The notes: generated by a model not told the origin, from the sequence alone. A DNA stretch of 37,105 nt from Bradyrhizobium guangdongense (GCF_006483445.1 NZ_PPPT01000131.1:1-37105); one strand, 5' to 3'; positions 1-10,820 are shown, counted from the first letter of the stretch. Made by a program: numbers and translations.

Positions 1-1072
1 GGCCGAAGCGCGCCCAGTCGCGCGCGGATGCGAGCATTTTGCTGGAGCCTTCGATCGTGCCAGCGCCATCGAGCTGGAGCGTGACGTGGTTCATGCCGAG
101 CGGTGCGAACAACTCGCGGCGCGCAAAGGCAAGCGCATCTTCGGGCTTGCCGCCGGCGGCGTTGCGGATCAGATGCGCGAGCATGATGGTATTGCCATCG
201 TGATAATTCCACACCGTGCCCGGCGCGGTCGCGAGCGGCATGCTCGCGGCATAGGCGGCCATGTCATCCTCGGCGAATTTCATGGCGTTGACCGGCTCGA
301 GGGCCGAGCCAAGCGAAGCCTCCAACGAGCTGCCGAGCGCAATGCCTGCGGTGTGACGCAACAACTGGTCGACGGTGATGTCATGACGCGGATCAAGAGG
401 ATTTTGCCAGGCCGCAACCGGCGCTGAAACGTCGAGCTTCAGCTTGCCCTGGCGCACGAGAATGCCCGTCAGCGCTGATATCACCGACTTCGTCATGGAG
501 AAACCGAGCAACTGCGTCTCCGGCCCGACACCATCCGCATAGCGCTCGGCGATGATGCGGCCGGCCTTCATGACGACGATCGCGCGGGTGCGGCGATAGG
601 GTGGTTGGGCGGGCTCGGCGAAGGCGCGGTCGAGCGCGGCCGACAGTTCCTCGCTTTGTGGCGGCACGAGCCCCGGACCGGCGATTTCGGGCAGCAAGGC
701 GGGCTGCCTGTCGTTCGGCGGCAGCGCGACGTCGACGATCCCCTGGCCGTGCTCGAGCGTGCAGCCCAGCCCCTCGCGATAAACGGCATGGCTGCGGCCG
801 ATGCCGAACAGCGTCACGGTGACATCCCTGCGCGCGCGATCGATCTGCAAATTCATCGCCCAGGTCAGGAGGCCGGTGCCCGGCATCGCGTCGGTGGTCT
901 CGGCGAGGTCACGCCGGGGATCGAGGCCAGAGACGAACGTCTCCGCGCAGAGCGTGTCGGCCATGAAGCCGGTGGCGACCTTGGGCACGTCACGCGCCCG
1001 TGCCACACCGAGCGCGAGGCCGGCGCAGGCGATGGCGGTGGTCAGGAGGACGATTTTTCGGCGATGGGTCAC
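1..1072 (-). CDS. Serine hydrolase of the beta-lactamase/penicillin-binding fold, 3' end missing
   Basis: About 357 residues are visible and the frame is still open at the left edge. Translation from the GTG at 1072 begins with a positively charged stretch and a hydrophobic segment (residues 6-25), so export or membrane anchoring is likely. The nucleophile motif S-M-T-K lies at 192-195 and a Y-H-D-G-N motif at 290-294, the arrangement of class C beta-lactamases and esterases such as 6-aminohexanoate-dimer hydrolase. An L-L-R-H-T-A-G segment near 237-243 is also typical of the family. A GGAG sits about nine bases before the GTG, which decides the start. The real substrate cannot be told; true beta-lactamase activity is only one option. 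The third motif (KTG-like) would be beyond the window edge. Confidence 0.85.
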   Translation of the reverse strand, partial: MTHRRKIVLLTTAIACAGLALGVARARDVPKVATGFMADTLCAETFVSGLDPRRDLAETTDAMPGTGLLTWAMNLQIDRARRDVTVTLFGIGRSHAVYREGLGCTLEHGQGIVDVALPPNDRQPALLPEIAGPGLVPPQSEELSAALDRAFAEPAQPPYRRTRAIVVMKAGRIIAERYADGVGPETQLLGFSMTKSVISALTGILVRQGKLKLDVSAPVAAWQNPLDPRHDITVDQLLRHTAGIALGSSLEASLGSALEPVNAMKFAEDDMAAYAASMPLATAPGTVWNYHDGNTIMLAHLIRNAAGGKPEDALAFARRELFAPLGMNHVTLQLDGAGTIEGSSKMLASARDWARFG

Positions 1073-1218
1073 GGGGCTTTCTCCGGCTGCAGGGCGAGTG
1101 CGGGAGAGCAGGCCGGATGCGGGCGATATGCGCTCGCCGGATTTGAAAAACGACCTCGTCGAAACTGATCGGGACTGGTCGATTTCGGAATTCTTACGCT
1201 ATTTCAATAATTTAAAAT

Positions 1219-2280
1219 CTAGGCTGCATCGGCATTGAGCCGCCGGTACTCCGTCGGCGTTACCCCGGTCACCGCCTTGAACGCGCGATTGAACGGACCC
1301 AGCGACTGGAAGCCGGCGTCCATCGCGATGGTGATGACGGGGACCTCGGCCTGGGCGGGATCGGCGAGCGCGGCCTTGGCTTCCTCGATCCGATGGTTGT
1401 TCAGGAACACATTGAAGTTGCGATAGCCGAGCCGCTGGTTGATCAACCGGCGCAGCCGGTACTCCGGAATTCTCAGCCGGCCCGCCAGGACGCCGATGGT
1501 GATGTTCTCCTGGCGGTAGATGCGCTCATCCGCCATCAGCCGCATCAGCGCGTCAATCAGCTTTTGATCGGCGGCGTCATCGGCCGCAGGCTGCGCGAAT
1601 ACGTCAGGCGGAGCGGGCTCCACTGCTGCCGGAAACAGATCCGCTCCATCAACGCGCATCATGGCATAGACGATCGCCGCAACGGTGCAGGCGAGCACGC
1701 CGGCATTGATGGCTTCGGCGAGTTCGCCGACGTGTTGTCCGGCGACAGCGATCTGGAGCACCGCGTTCAGCCCGCCATAAAGCGCGACTGCGCAGACGAT
1801 GAAGACGCGAACGCGGCGGCGGCGCTCGACCAGGTCGGCTGGCCAGGAGGCGATCATCTGCCCGATCGCAAGCCCGATGAAACCGAGCACGATTAGATTG
1901 ACCACCGTCACCGAGAACCGCACATGGCCGCTGGGCGCAATCCAGACGCAGCCCGCGAAGCTGTACGCCGTCACCAGCGCCCAGATCAAACCGTGCCACC
2001 AGCGGAGGCGAAACTCGTCGTCGAACAGGGCGCGTGTGAACAGCCAGAACACCACGATGGTTCCGGTCGACAACGCGATGAGCGGTGCATGCCAGAGCGG
2101 GATTCGCGACGTGACATCCAACGAATAGCTCACCACATGTGCGACCGAGCCCAGCACGAAGGCCGCACCGAGACGGGCAGCCAGCACATTGCGAAAATCA
2201 TGTAACAGGGACGCCGCCAGCACCAGCAGCAGCGCGACGCTGGCGGCGCGAAAGGCGAGGTCGAGGGCGGCTAGAGTCAT
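1219..2280 (-). CDS. Membrane-anchored AraC-family transcriptional regulator
   Basis: 353 residues. The first 215 or so hold six to seven hydrophobic segments, and the last 100 form an AraC/XylS double helix-turn-helix. The family signature is visible near the C-terminus: a second-helix stretch with A-M-D-A-G-F-Q-S-L-G-P-F-N-R-A-F-K followed by G-V-T-P-T-E-Y-R-R. A membrane sensor fused directly to an AraC output domain suggests one-component signalling from the envelope, but the ligand is unknown. The gene follows the serine hydrolase gene's promoter region with 146 bases between the two, and both point the same way. The ribosome-binding site before the ATG is weak. Regulation of the neighbouring hydrolase is possible but not shown by the sequence. 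Confidence 0.9.
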   Translation of the reverse strand: MTLAALDLAFRAASVALLLVLAASLLHDFRNVLAARLGAAFVLGSVAHVVSYSLDVTSRIPLWHAPLIALSTGTIVVFWLFTRALFDDEFRLRWWHGLIWALVTAYSFAGCVWIAPSGHVRFSVTVVNLIVLGFIGLAIGQMIASWPADLVERRRRVRVFIVCAVALYGGLNAVLQIAVAGQHVGELAEAINAGVLACTVAAIVYAMMRVDGADLFPAAVEPAPPDVFAQPAADDAADQKLIDALMRLMADERIYRQENITIGVLAGRLRIPEYRLRRLINQRLGYRNFNVFLNNHRIEEAKAALADPAQAEVPVITIAMDAGFQSLGPFNRAFKAVTGVTPTEYRRLNADAA

Positions 2281-2331
2281 CTATCGAAATCTCATCGAGC
2301 CTTGCGAACATCGTCCGTGGCGTCTGCTTTT

Positions 2332-2907
2332 TCAAGCACCATCCGGGCGCCAGCCTTGACGCGTGGTGGTCCAGAGATCGACCTTCTCCCCGCTCATCTC
2401 GGCCTCGCCATCAATGGCAGCCCCAAGCCGCCGCGCCACGGCTTGCGAAGGCGCGTTGTCAGGAACGATGCAATGCACGATGCGATCGAGCGCAAACGTC
2501 GCAAAGGTCCAGTCGATCGATGCATGAGCCGCTTCCACCGCATAGCCGCGGCCGCGAAACTCCTTGGCGATCCCCCAACCGACCTCGAAGCCCGGCCATC
2601 CCGGCGGACACCACGGACCGACGCGGCCGATATAGCGGCCGCTCGCCTTCTCCTCGACCGCGAACATGCCAAAGCCGTGGAGCGCCCAGTGCCCCATGAT
2701 GACGGCGGCGTTACGCCAACCGATCGTTTCGTTGGTGACCGGCTTGCGATCCGGCGTGATGAAGCGCGCCGTCTCAGGATCAGACAGCATGGCCGTATTC
2801 GCCGCGACGTCACTTGCCTGCCACGGCCGCAGGATCAGCCGGTCCGTCTCGATGCGCGGCCCGGAAACCTCCAGCAGCCGCGCGCCGGGCCTCAGCGGTG
2901 GGATCAT
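2332..2907 (-). CDS. GNAT-family N-acetyltransferase (RimJ/RimL type)
   Basis: 191 residues, a normal length for the RimJ/RimL-like branch. The N-terminal I-E-T-D-R-L-I-L-R-P-W motif is the usual opening of this branch. The acetyl-CoA binding loop appears as E-F-R-G-R-G-Y-A-V-E-A near residues 116-126, and an asparagine-serine pair (D-N-A-P-S) lies in the later strand. Such proteins acetylate amino groups of ribosomal proteins, amino acids or antibiotics; the substrate here is unknown. A strong GGAGGAG lies six bases before the ATG at 2907, so the start is secure. It is divergent from the pirin gene, with 65 bases between the two start codons. Confidence 0.9.
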   Translation of the reverse strand: MIPPLRPGARLLEVSGPRIETDRLILRPWQASDVAANTAMLSDPETARFITPDRKPVTNETIGWRNAAVIMGHWALHGFGMFAVEEKASGRYIGRVGPWCPPGWPGFEVGWGIAKEFRGRGYAVEAAHASIDWTFATFALDRIVHCIVPDNAPSQAVARRLGAAIDGEAEMSGEKVDLWTTTRQGWRPDGA

Positions 2908-2929
2908 CGGTCTCCTCCCGTTCCCTGGA

Positions 2930-2955
2930 TTGTTCTGCTACGATCATAGCAACAA
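2930..2955. promoter_or_regulatory. Possible operator between GNAT and pirin genes
   Basis: An imperfect inverted repeat fills the 65-bp divergent gap: TTGTT and GCTA on the left mirror TAGC and AACAA on the right, with a two-base offset between arms. Position and symmetry suit a dimeric regulator acting on both genes, but no regulator gene is adjacent and the match may be chance. Confidence 0.25.
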
Positions 2956-2972
2956 ACAAGAAGGAGTTTTTC

Positions 2973-3890
2973 ATGAGCTGGCAACCCTCCAACGATCCCG
3001 TGCTCGGCGATCCCATGTCCTGCGACGCGCTCGATCTCGTGATCGTGCCGCGCACCCGCGACCTCGGCGATGGATTCGTGGTGCGGCGCGCGCTGCCGCA
3101 TGGCAAGCGGCAGATGGTCGGCCCCTTCATCTTCTTCGATCATTTTGGCCCGGTGCAGTTCATGTCGGGCAAGGGCATGGACGTGCGGCCGCATCCGCAT
3201 ATCGGGCTTGCCACCGTCACTTACCTGTTCGACGGATCCATCATGCACCGCGACAGCGAGGGCAACATCCAGGAGATTGCGCCCGGCGCAATGAACTTGA
3301 TGACGGCCGGGCGCGGCATCGCGCATTCCGAGCGGACGCCGGATGCGCAGCGTGCATCGGGCCAGCAGATGCTGGGCCTGCAAAGCTGGATCGCACTGCC
3401 GGCCGGCTCCGAAGAGATCGACCCGTCGTTCCAGCATTATGCGGCGGGCGACCTGCCGATGATCTCCGAGCGCGATTTTACCGCGCGGGTGATCGCGGGC
3501 TCGGCGTTTGGCATCGCCTCGCCGGTGAAGATGGTGTCGCCCTGGTTCTACACCGAGGTCACGGCCGTCGCGGGTGCGATCGTGCCGCTCGACCCTGATC
3601 ATGAGGAACGCGCGATCTACGTCGTCGACGGCGAGGTTGAGATCGCCAACGAGCGCTACGAAGGCCCGCGGCTTCTGATCTTCCGGCCCGGTGATCGCAT
3701 CACCGTGAAGGCATTGAAGCCGACGCGGATGATGTTCCTGGGCGGGGACGCGCTGGAGGGCCCGCGCCATATCTGGTGGAATTTCGTGTCGTCCAGCAAG
3801 GAGCGGATCGAGCAGGCCAAGCAGGACTGGAAAACCGGCCGCTTTGCCGCAGTTCCGCAGGAACATGAGTTCATTCCGCTGCCGGAATAG
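2973..3890 (+). CDS. Pirin family protein (bicupin)
   Basis: 305 residues, the normal length for pirins. The metal site of the N-terminal cupin is visible: H-P-H-I-G-L-A-T-V-T-Y near residues 72-82 supplies two histidines, and I-A-H-S-E near residues 117-121 supplies the third histidine and the glutamate. The C-terminal cupin begins near residue 190. Bacterial pirins bind Fe and include quercetin dioxygenases and regulators of metabolic enzymes; the substrate here is unknown. AAGGAG ends seven bases before the ATG at 2973. A longer in-frame reading upstream starts inside the GNAT gene region and lacks a ribosome-binding site, so it is rejected. purC follows 59 bases downstream on the same strand. 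Confidence 0.93.
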   Translation: MSWQPSNDPVLGDPMSCDALDLVIVPRTRDLGDGFVVRRALPHGKRQMVGPFIFFDHFGPVQFMSGKGMDVRPHPHIGLATVTYLFDGSIMHRDSEGNIQEIAPGAMNLMTAGRGIAHSERTPDAQRASGQQMLGLQSWIALPAGSEEIDPSFQHYAAGDLPMISERDFTARVIAGSAFGIASPVKMVSPWFYTEVTAVAGAIVPLDPDHEERAIYVVDGEVEIANERYEGPRLLIFRPGDRITVKALKPTRMMFLGGDALEGPRHIWWNFVSSSKERIEQAKQDWKTGRFAAVPQEHEFIPLPE

Positions 3891-3949
3891 GCTAATCCGG
3901 CCTTGCTGACATCTCCTGCCGAAGGCCCAGCCTTGCGAAAGAATTGCCG

Positions 3950-4864
3950 ATGACCACCATGCTCTCAAGCGACTTGCCGCTGACCAAGATCGGCCGCGGC
4001 AAGGTGCGCGACATCTACGCCGTCGACGATGACCGCCTGCTGCTGGTCACCACCGACCGCATCAGCGCCTTCGACGTCGTGATGGGCGAGACCATTCCGA
4101 TGAAGGGCGCGGTGCTGACGCAGATCAGCGCCTTCTGGTTCAAAAAGCTCGAAGGCGTGGTGCCGCATCACGTCATCAGCGCCAATGCCGACGAGATCAT
4201 CGAGGCGCTGCCGGCGCTCAAGACGCATCGCGCCGACATCCTCGGCCGCGCCATGCTGTGCAAGCGCACCACCGTGTTCCCGATCGAATGCGTGATCCGC
4301 GGCTATATCTCCGGCTCGGCCTGGAAGGAATATGCCGCGAGCGGCACGCTTGCCGGCGAGAAGTTGCCAGCGGGCCTGGTCGAGAGCGAGAAGCTGGAGC
4401 CTGCGATCTTCAGCCCGGCGACCAAGGCTGAGACCGGGCACGACGAGAACATCACCATCGCGCAGATGCGCAAGGTCGTCGGCGACGAGACGGCCTATAC
4501 GCTGGAGAGCATGACGCGTGCGATCTACACGCTCGGCGAGGAGCTTGCTCGCGAGCAGGGCATCATCATCGCCGACACGAAATTCGAATTTGGCCGCGAC
4601 AAGGACGGCCGCATCATCCTGATCGACGAGGTGATGACGCCGGACTCGTCGCGCTTCTGGGCGGTCGACGCCTACAAGCCCGGGCAACCGCAGGCGAGCT
4701 TCGACAAACAGCCGTTGCGCGACTATCTCGACGTCGAGCGCCGCGCCGGTCGCTGGAACGGCGACGCACCGCCTCCGCCGCTGCCGGCGAGCGTCGTAGA
4801 TGCGACCAGCAAGCGGTATCTGGAAGCATATCGACGCGTGACGGGGTCGGAGCTGAAGCTCTAG
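3950..4864 (+). CDS. purC: Phosphoribosylaminoimidazole-succinocarboxamide synthase
   Basis: 304 residues. The enzyme joins aspartate to CAIR with ATP to make SAICAR in de novo purine synthesis, in the cytoplasm. The nucleotide-binding start G-R-G-K-V-R-D-I-Y is at residues 15-23, followed by T-D-R-I-S-A-F-D. The signatures I-E-C-V-I-R-G-Y near 110 and I-A-D-T-K-F-E-F-G near 206 are both present, as is the metal/ATP region [13 protein letters not shown]. This length fits the longer, yeast ADE1-like branch rather than the roughly 240-residue bacterial form. Many Rhizobiales carry both types, and a second copy elsewhere is likely. ATG codons at 3950 and 3959 are both possible starts, and neither has a convincing ribosome-binding site. 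Confidence 0.93.
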   Translation: MTTMLSSDLPLTKIGRGKVRDIYAVDDDRLLLVTTDRISAFDVVMGETIPMKGAVLTQISAFWFKKLEGVVPHHVISANADEIIEALPALKTHRADILGRAMLCKRTTVFPIECVIRGYISGSAWKEYAASGTLAGEKLPAGLVESEKLEPAIFSPATKAETGHDENITIAQMRKVVGDETAYTLESMTRAIYTLGEELAREQGIIIADTKFEFGRDKDGRIILIDEVMTPDSSRFWAVDAYKPGQPQASFDKQPLRDYLDVERRAGRWNGDAPPPPLPASVVDATSKRYLEAYRRVTGSELKL

Positions 4865-4907
4865 GGCCTGTGATATTGCGCTTGGTTACGCGCGGACCCT
4901 TCCACAC

Positions 4908-4994
4908 CGTTATGGCCAGGCTTGTGCCGGCCATCCACGGCCTTTCCGACCGGACATAGAAACGTGGATGCCCGGGACAAGCCCGGGCATGACG
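4908..4994. repeat. Palindromic intergenic repeat between convergent purC and csoR
   Basis: Two arms of about 32 bases (4908-4939 and 4963-4994) form an imperfect inverted repeat around a 23-base centre. The right arm reads CGTGGATGCCCGGGACAAGC and continues to CATGACG. It resembles, in style, the other CCCGGGA-containing repeats at 22170, 25551 and 36721. It lies between the 3' ends of purC and csoR and could end transcription from both sides. Confidence 0.7.
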
Positions 4995-5044
4995 ATCTCA
5001 CGCGCAGATTTGATGCGCGTCAAATCGGCGAGCGTCGTGTGCCG

Positions 5045-5320
5045 CTATCGTTCCGCGCGACTGATGACGGCCATCAGTTCCGCGATCTTTTCCCGCTGAT
5101 CGGTCTTGCTGCCGCTCGAAATCGCGTGCTCGACGCAATGGGCGACGTGATCTTTTAGGATCTCCTCCTCGACGCGGCGGAGCGCGGCGCGCACGGCGGA
5201 AATTTGCGTCACGATGTCGATGCAGTAGCGGTCCTCGTCGACCATTTTTGAGAGGCCTCGCACCTGGCCCTCGATCCGGCCCAGGCGTTTTTCAACAGAT
5301 GTCTTGATGTCTTTTCGCAT
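5045..5320 (-). CDS. csoR: CsoR-type copper-sensing repressor
   Basis: 91 residues, all-helical CsoR/RcnR/FrmR family. The Cu(I) ligands of CsoR (Cys36, His61, Cys65 in the M. tuberculosis protein) are matched by C33, H58 and C62 with identical spacing of 25 and 4 residues. A further histidine, H61, precedes C62. This pattern argues for Cu(I) rather than nickel or formaldehyde sensing. The helix-1 motif R-L-G-R-I-E-G-Q-V-R-G is intact. The gene is divergent from the copper ATPase with 65 bases between start codons, the standard layout for a repressor of copper export. No ribosome-binding site is visible in front of the ATG, and the predicted promoter places the transcript start at the ATG itself. 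Assignment to copper is by motif and context. Confidence 0.9.
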   Translation of the reverse strand: MRKDIKTSVEKRLGRIEGQVRGLSKMVDEDRYCIDIVTQISAVRAALRRVEEEILKDHVAHCVEHAISSGSKTDQREKIAELMAVISRAER

Positions 5321-5326
5321 GCGGCC

Positions 5327-5355
5327 TATATACCCCTACCGGGTATGGGTTGCAA
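5327..5355 (-). promoter_or_regulatory. csoR promoter with CsoR operator in the spacer
   Basis: On the minus strand a -35 element TTGCAA (5355-5350) and a -10 element TATATA (5332-5327) are separated by exactly 17 bases. A perfect 17-bp inverted repeat, ATACCC-CTACC-GGGTAT (5330-5346), occupies the spacer and overlaps the -10. C/G-runs with flanking TA bases are typical of CsoR operators. Bound repressor would shut csoR off directly and could also cover the start of copA transcription. Seven bases after the -10 comes the A of the csoR ATG. Confidence 0.7.
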
Positions 5356-5385
5356 GCCCGGTAATAGGATAGTCGGAGCGCTGGA

Positions 5386-7845
<2,460 letters not shown>

Positions 7846-7867
7846 TCGACAAGACGACGGTGCGCTA

Positions 7868-8008
7868 CCTCGCCCCGCTTGCGGGGAGAGGGTTGGGATG
7901 AGGGGGAGTCTCCACAGGGACGGCGATAGATGGACTCGCGGAGAGTCCCCCTCACCCGGAATTCAAGCTAGGCTTGAATTCCGACCTCTCCCCGCAAGGG
8001 GGGCGAGG
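7868..8008. repeat. Palindromic interspersed repeat, family A, copy 1
   Basis: 141 bp with 24-bp terminal inverted repeats (left CCTCGCCCCGCTTGCGGGGA then GAGG; right arm with one mismatch). A second, nested inverted pair (GGGGGAGTCTCC and GGAGAGTCCCCC) lies inside. Between 7957 and 7983 sits a hairpin with 11-12-bp arms (GGAATTCAAGC / GCTTGAATTCC) and a TAG loop. Copy 2 is at 13108-13246 in the same orientation. It separates copA from nikR, both on the plus strand; the nikR ATG is 35 bases beyond its end. Confidence 0.92.
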
Positions 8009-8042
8009 TGAAGAAGAGGCGCTGAGGGCTCGGGAGCATCGC

Positions 8043-8486
8043 ATGCAGCGGATTACGATCACGATCGAGGATGATTTGCTGGCGGAGATCGATGCCGCGG
8101 CGGAAGCCCGCGGCTATCAGAACCGCTCCGAGATCATCCGCGACCTCGCCCGCGCAGGCCTGCAACAGAGCACCGAGGACACCGCACAGACGGGCCAATG
8201 CGTCGCCGGCCTCGTCTATGTCTACGACCACGCCGCGCGCGATCTCTCGAAACGCCTGGTGCAGGAATTCCACGGCCATCATGATCTCGCGCTGGCGACG
8301 CTGCACGTCCATCTCGACGACAATAACTGCATGGAGATGACGGCGCTCAAGGGTTCGGCCGACGAGGTCAAGCATTTTGCCGACCACATCATCGCCGAGC
8401 GCGGCGTCCGCTACGGCCGCGTGGTGATGATCCCGACCGGCGAAGGCAAGACGAAGGCGCGGAAGCACGCGCATCGGCACGACTAA
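8043..8486 (+). CDS. nikR: NikR-type nickel-responsive regulator
   Basis: 147 residues: an N-terminal ribbon-helix-helix (M-Q-R-I-T-I-T-I-E-D-D-L to about 45) and a C-terminal ACT-like nickel-binding domain. The square-planar nickel ligands of E. coli NikR (His76, His87, His89, Cys95) are all present as H77, H88, H90 and C96, a uniform shift of one. This supports true Ni(II) sensing. GGGAG lies before the ATG at 8043; a longer in-frame reading begins inside repeat A and is rejected. No nickel importer (nikABCDE), urease or hydrogenase gene lies in this window, so its targets are elsewhere. It lies next to the copper genes but is separated from them by a repeat, so co-transcription is doubtful. 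Confidence 0.92.
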   Translation: MQRITITIEDDLLAEIDAAAEARGYQNRSEIIRDLARAGLQQSTEDTAQTGQCVAGLVYVYDHAARDLSKRLVQEFHGHHDLALATLHVHLDDNNCMEMTALKGSADEVKHFADHIIAERGVRYGRVVMIPTGEGKTKARKHAHRHD

Positions 8487-8789
8487 GCCATACGTCGGGT
8501 CTCACCCTCCCCTCGAGGGCAAGCGACTTCCTTGCTTTGTGATCGGGAGGTCGATTGCCGGTATTCAACTATAGGTGTAGTTTCCGCCGCTGTACTTGTT
8601 CATTTCCAGTTCAATCTCTTTCGTTCGATGCTTTGTTTTGCAGGGTAGATCGTAATCACATCAACTTCGTCGCCACATCGATCGCTGGCCTGGGCCGTCA
8701 GGCACTTTGGAATTCGATCTTAAATTGAAGTCACCGGCCCCAAGGCCGGTCGCGTCGTATTGTCCAAATCCATTCCCGGAGGCCACGCC
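8487..8789. other. 303-bp gap upstream of the nucleosidase-like gene
   Basis: No open frame with a plausible start and no repeat family member was seen. Base composition is clearly more AT-rich (about 8560-8660) than the neighbouring genes. A compact hairpin, ACCGGCC-CCAA-GGCCGGT (8734-8751), lies 38 bases before the downstream ATG and could shape the mRNA leader. I see no certain promoter. Confidence 0.5.
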
Positions 8790-9962
8790 ATGCTCGTCGA
8801 TCGCAAATGGGTTCAGCGCAATATTGGCTTCGATCCGATCGAGAACCCGCCGCCGGACAATACTTTTTCCGTCAAGAGCGTGGCGACGGCGGCGGTGAAG
8901 CGAACCGCAAAGGTCGCGCCGGAAGATTTTCAGCGCGAGATCATCGACTTCGATTCCGAATCGTCCGTCGGCCGCGAATTCATGGCCTTCAGCACGGCGA
9001 CGGGATTGTCGCGCTTCACCGACATCCCATGGCCGAAGGGGCTGGCGCCGCAGACGGGCCCGAAACCGAAGGGCACGAGCAACAGCCCGCTGCCGCGCGG
9101 CGACGTGCTCTTGGTGACGTGGACGGTCGACGAGGGCCATGCGCTGAGCCGCGTGCTCACGCCGGGCAAGGACTCGCGCAACGACTACGTGCCCTACACC
9201 CACAATTACGCGACGATCTCGCAGAAGATGCGCAATGGCTGCCCGGCCAAGGAGCTGAAGCGGCTCGGCACCTACTGGACCACCACGATCGGCAAGAAGA
9301 AGGTCGTGATCTTCAAGTCGGACTCGCACATGTCGCAGGACGGACCGCAACTGCCGAACATCGACGTCTGGCGCCAGATCATCGAGGAGGTGCAGCCGAC
9401 GCTCGTGATCACGACGGGCACGGCCGGCGGCATCGGCAAGGAGTTCGAGGTGGGCGATGTCATCGTCAGCCCGATCGTGCGGTTCGACTGCACGGCGAAG
9501 TTCAAGAAGCAGCCTTTTGCGCAGGCGCACTACTCGAGCAAATCGGCCAGGACGTCACGCTTCGCGCAGGCCAAGACGCTGTTCAAGGCCAATTCCGGGC
9601 AATTGCCGAAAGACAATACGCGCGCGCCCAAGATTGTGGCGGTGAAACCGAGCGGGCTGAGCTCATCCGTCGTCACCACCGACTTCTTCGGCTTCGACAC
9701 CTCGGACAATCACTACAAGCTCAAGGGCCTCGGCGACGTCTCCGAGATGGGCGATGCCATCCTCGGCCTCGTCGCCAAGGACATGGGAGCCAAGGCGCCG
9801 CGATGGCTCGCGATCCGCAACGTCTCGGACCCGCAGATCAAGGCCGAGGGAACGATCCGGCAGCAGGCCCAGGTCGCCGCCCAGATCTACAAGGCGTTTG
9901 GCCGCTGGAGCTCGGTCTGCAGCGCGATCACCTGCTGGGCCAGTATCGTGGCGGAGGGCTGA
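8790..9962 (+). CDS. Divergent purine/uridine phosphorylase-superfamily (nucleosidase-like) protein
   Basis: 390 residues; family normal is 230-260, so there is an N-terminal extension of about 100 residues with no recognised domain. The core resembles MTA/SAH nucleosidases: first strand D-V-L-L-V-T-W (105-111), the glycine-rich I-T-T-G-T-A-G-G-I-G (207-216), V-G-D-V-I-V-S (221-227), S-E-M-G-D-A-I (318-324) and R-N-V-S-D (343-347). D347 matches the catalytic aspartate of the I-S-D motif. The ribose-binding E-M-E of MTA/SAH nucleosidase is here E-M-G-D, so the second glutamate is missing. Substrate and role are unknown; cleavage of a modified nucleoside or nucleotide is a guess. CGGAGG precedes the ATG at 8790 by six bases. 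An in-frame TTG at 8760 is less likely. The gene stands alone. Confidence 0.8.
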   Translation: MLVDRKWVQRNIGFDPIENPPPDNTFSVKSVATAAVKRTAKVAPEDFQREIIDFDSESSVGREFMAFSTATGLSRFTDIPWPKGLAPQTGPKPKGTSNSPLPRGDVLLVTWTVDEGHALSRVLTPGKDSRNDYVPYTHNYATISQKMRNGCPAKELKRLGTYWTTTIGKKKVVIFKSDSHMSQDGPQLPNIDVWRQIIEEVQPTLVITTGTAGGIGKEFEVGDVIVSPIVRFDCTAKFKKQPFAQAHYSSKSARTSRFAQAKTLFKANSGQLPKDNTRAPKIVAVKPSGLSSSVVTTDFFGFDTSDNHYKLKGLGDVSEMGDAILGLVAKDMGAKAPRWLAIRNVSDPQIKAEGTIRQQAQVAAQIYKAFGRWSSVCSAITCWASIVAEG

Positions 9963-10063
9963 CGAAGCACTGCCACGCCGCATAGGGCCGCAGGTCGGCC
10001 TCCCTTGCCGAACCGGCTGGGCATATCTACCTCTCCGCTGTGTTGTCGTGAGAGGTCCCTGCC

Positions 10064-10816
10064 ATGCTGGATGCCGCCGTCAAGGCGCTGTCGCAAATGT
10101 TGTCGCCGCCGATGCGCTCGATCCTGTGGCGCTCGATCGGTGTTGCGCTGGTGCTGATCACCGTGCTGGCGTTCGGGCTGCAGCGGCTGCTCTCCTGGTT
10201 TGCGACCTCGGGCGAAGTCTGGCTGGAAGGGCTGCTCGGGCCGGGCTGGCATTCCTCGCTCGATGTCCTGGCCTGGATCGTTTCGATCGCGGCCGGGCTC
10301 GGCGTCGTGTTCGGCGGCATCTTCCTGATGCCGGCGATCACCTCGCTGGTGGCGAGCCTGTTCGTCGACGATGTCGCCGATCATGTCGAGCGCGAGCACT
10401 ATCCGGCGGAGCGGCCCGGCGTCGCGCTGCCGTTCTCGATCGCCATCACCGAGGGCGTCAAGACGGCGCTGCTCACGATCCTGGTCTACCTGGTCGCGCT
10501 GCCCTTCGTGCTGTTCGCCGGCGCCGGATTCCTGATCTTCTTTATCGCCACCGCATGGCTGCTCGGGCGCGAGTATTTTGAGCTCGCCGCCATGCGCTTC
10601 CGTTCGCCGGAGGAAGCCAAGGCGATGCGGCGTGACAATGCCGCGACCATCTTCACCGCGGGCCTGTTCATCGCGGCCTTCGTGTCGATCCCGGTCGTCA
10701 ATCTGGCGACGCCGATCTTTGGCATGGCCTTCATGGTCCACATGCACAAGCGGCTGTCCGGACCGCGGCCCGAGCTGATCGAGCCGAAGCGCCGGAGCAG
10801 CGTGCCTGCGGCGTGA
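10064..10816 (+). CDS. EI24/CysZ-family membrane protein
   Basis: 250 residues with four to five long hydrophobic segments (about 23-45, 66-100, 138-160, 160-180, 208-235). The central region with a hydrophobic-G-x-F-L-M-P run and the W-L-L-G-R-E-Y-F-E segment is typical of the EI24 domain, which includes the CysZ sulfate channel of Gammaproteobacteria. Sulfate transport is therefore possible, but the family is broad and no sulfate-assimilation gene is adjacent. metZ is over 5 kb away. GAGG lies about nine bases before the ATG. It runs convergently into nth, with only four bases between the two stop codons, so the two transcripts probably overlap. The last 30 residues are basic and probably cytoplasmic. 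Confidence 0.85.
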   Translation: MLDAAVKALSQMLSPPMRSILWRSIGVALVLITVLAFGLQRLLSWFATSGEVWLEGLLGPGWHSSLDVLAWIVSIAAGLGVVFGGIFLMPAITSLVASLFVDDVADHVEREHYPAERPGVALPFSIAITEGVKTALLTILVYLVALPFVLFAGAGFLIFFIATAWLLGREYFELAAMRFRSPEEAKAMRRDNAATIFTAGLFIAAFVSIPVVNLATPIFGMAFMVHMHKRLSGPRPELIEPKRRSSVPAA

Positions 10817-10820
10817 GCCG

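Noticed and set aside
8734..8751. Hairpin before the nucleosidase-like gene as a riboswitch
   Set aside because: A single short stem with no match to a riboswitch class I know; left only as a note in the gap description.
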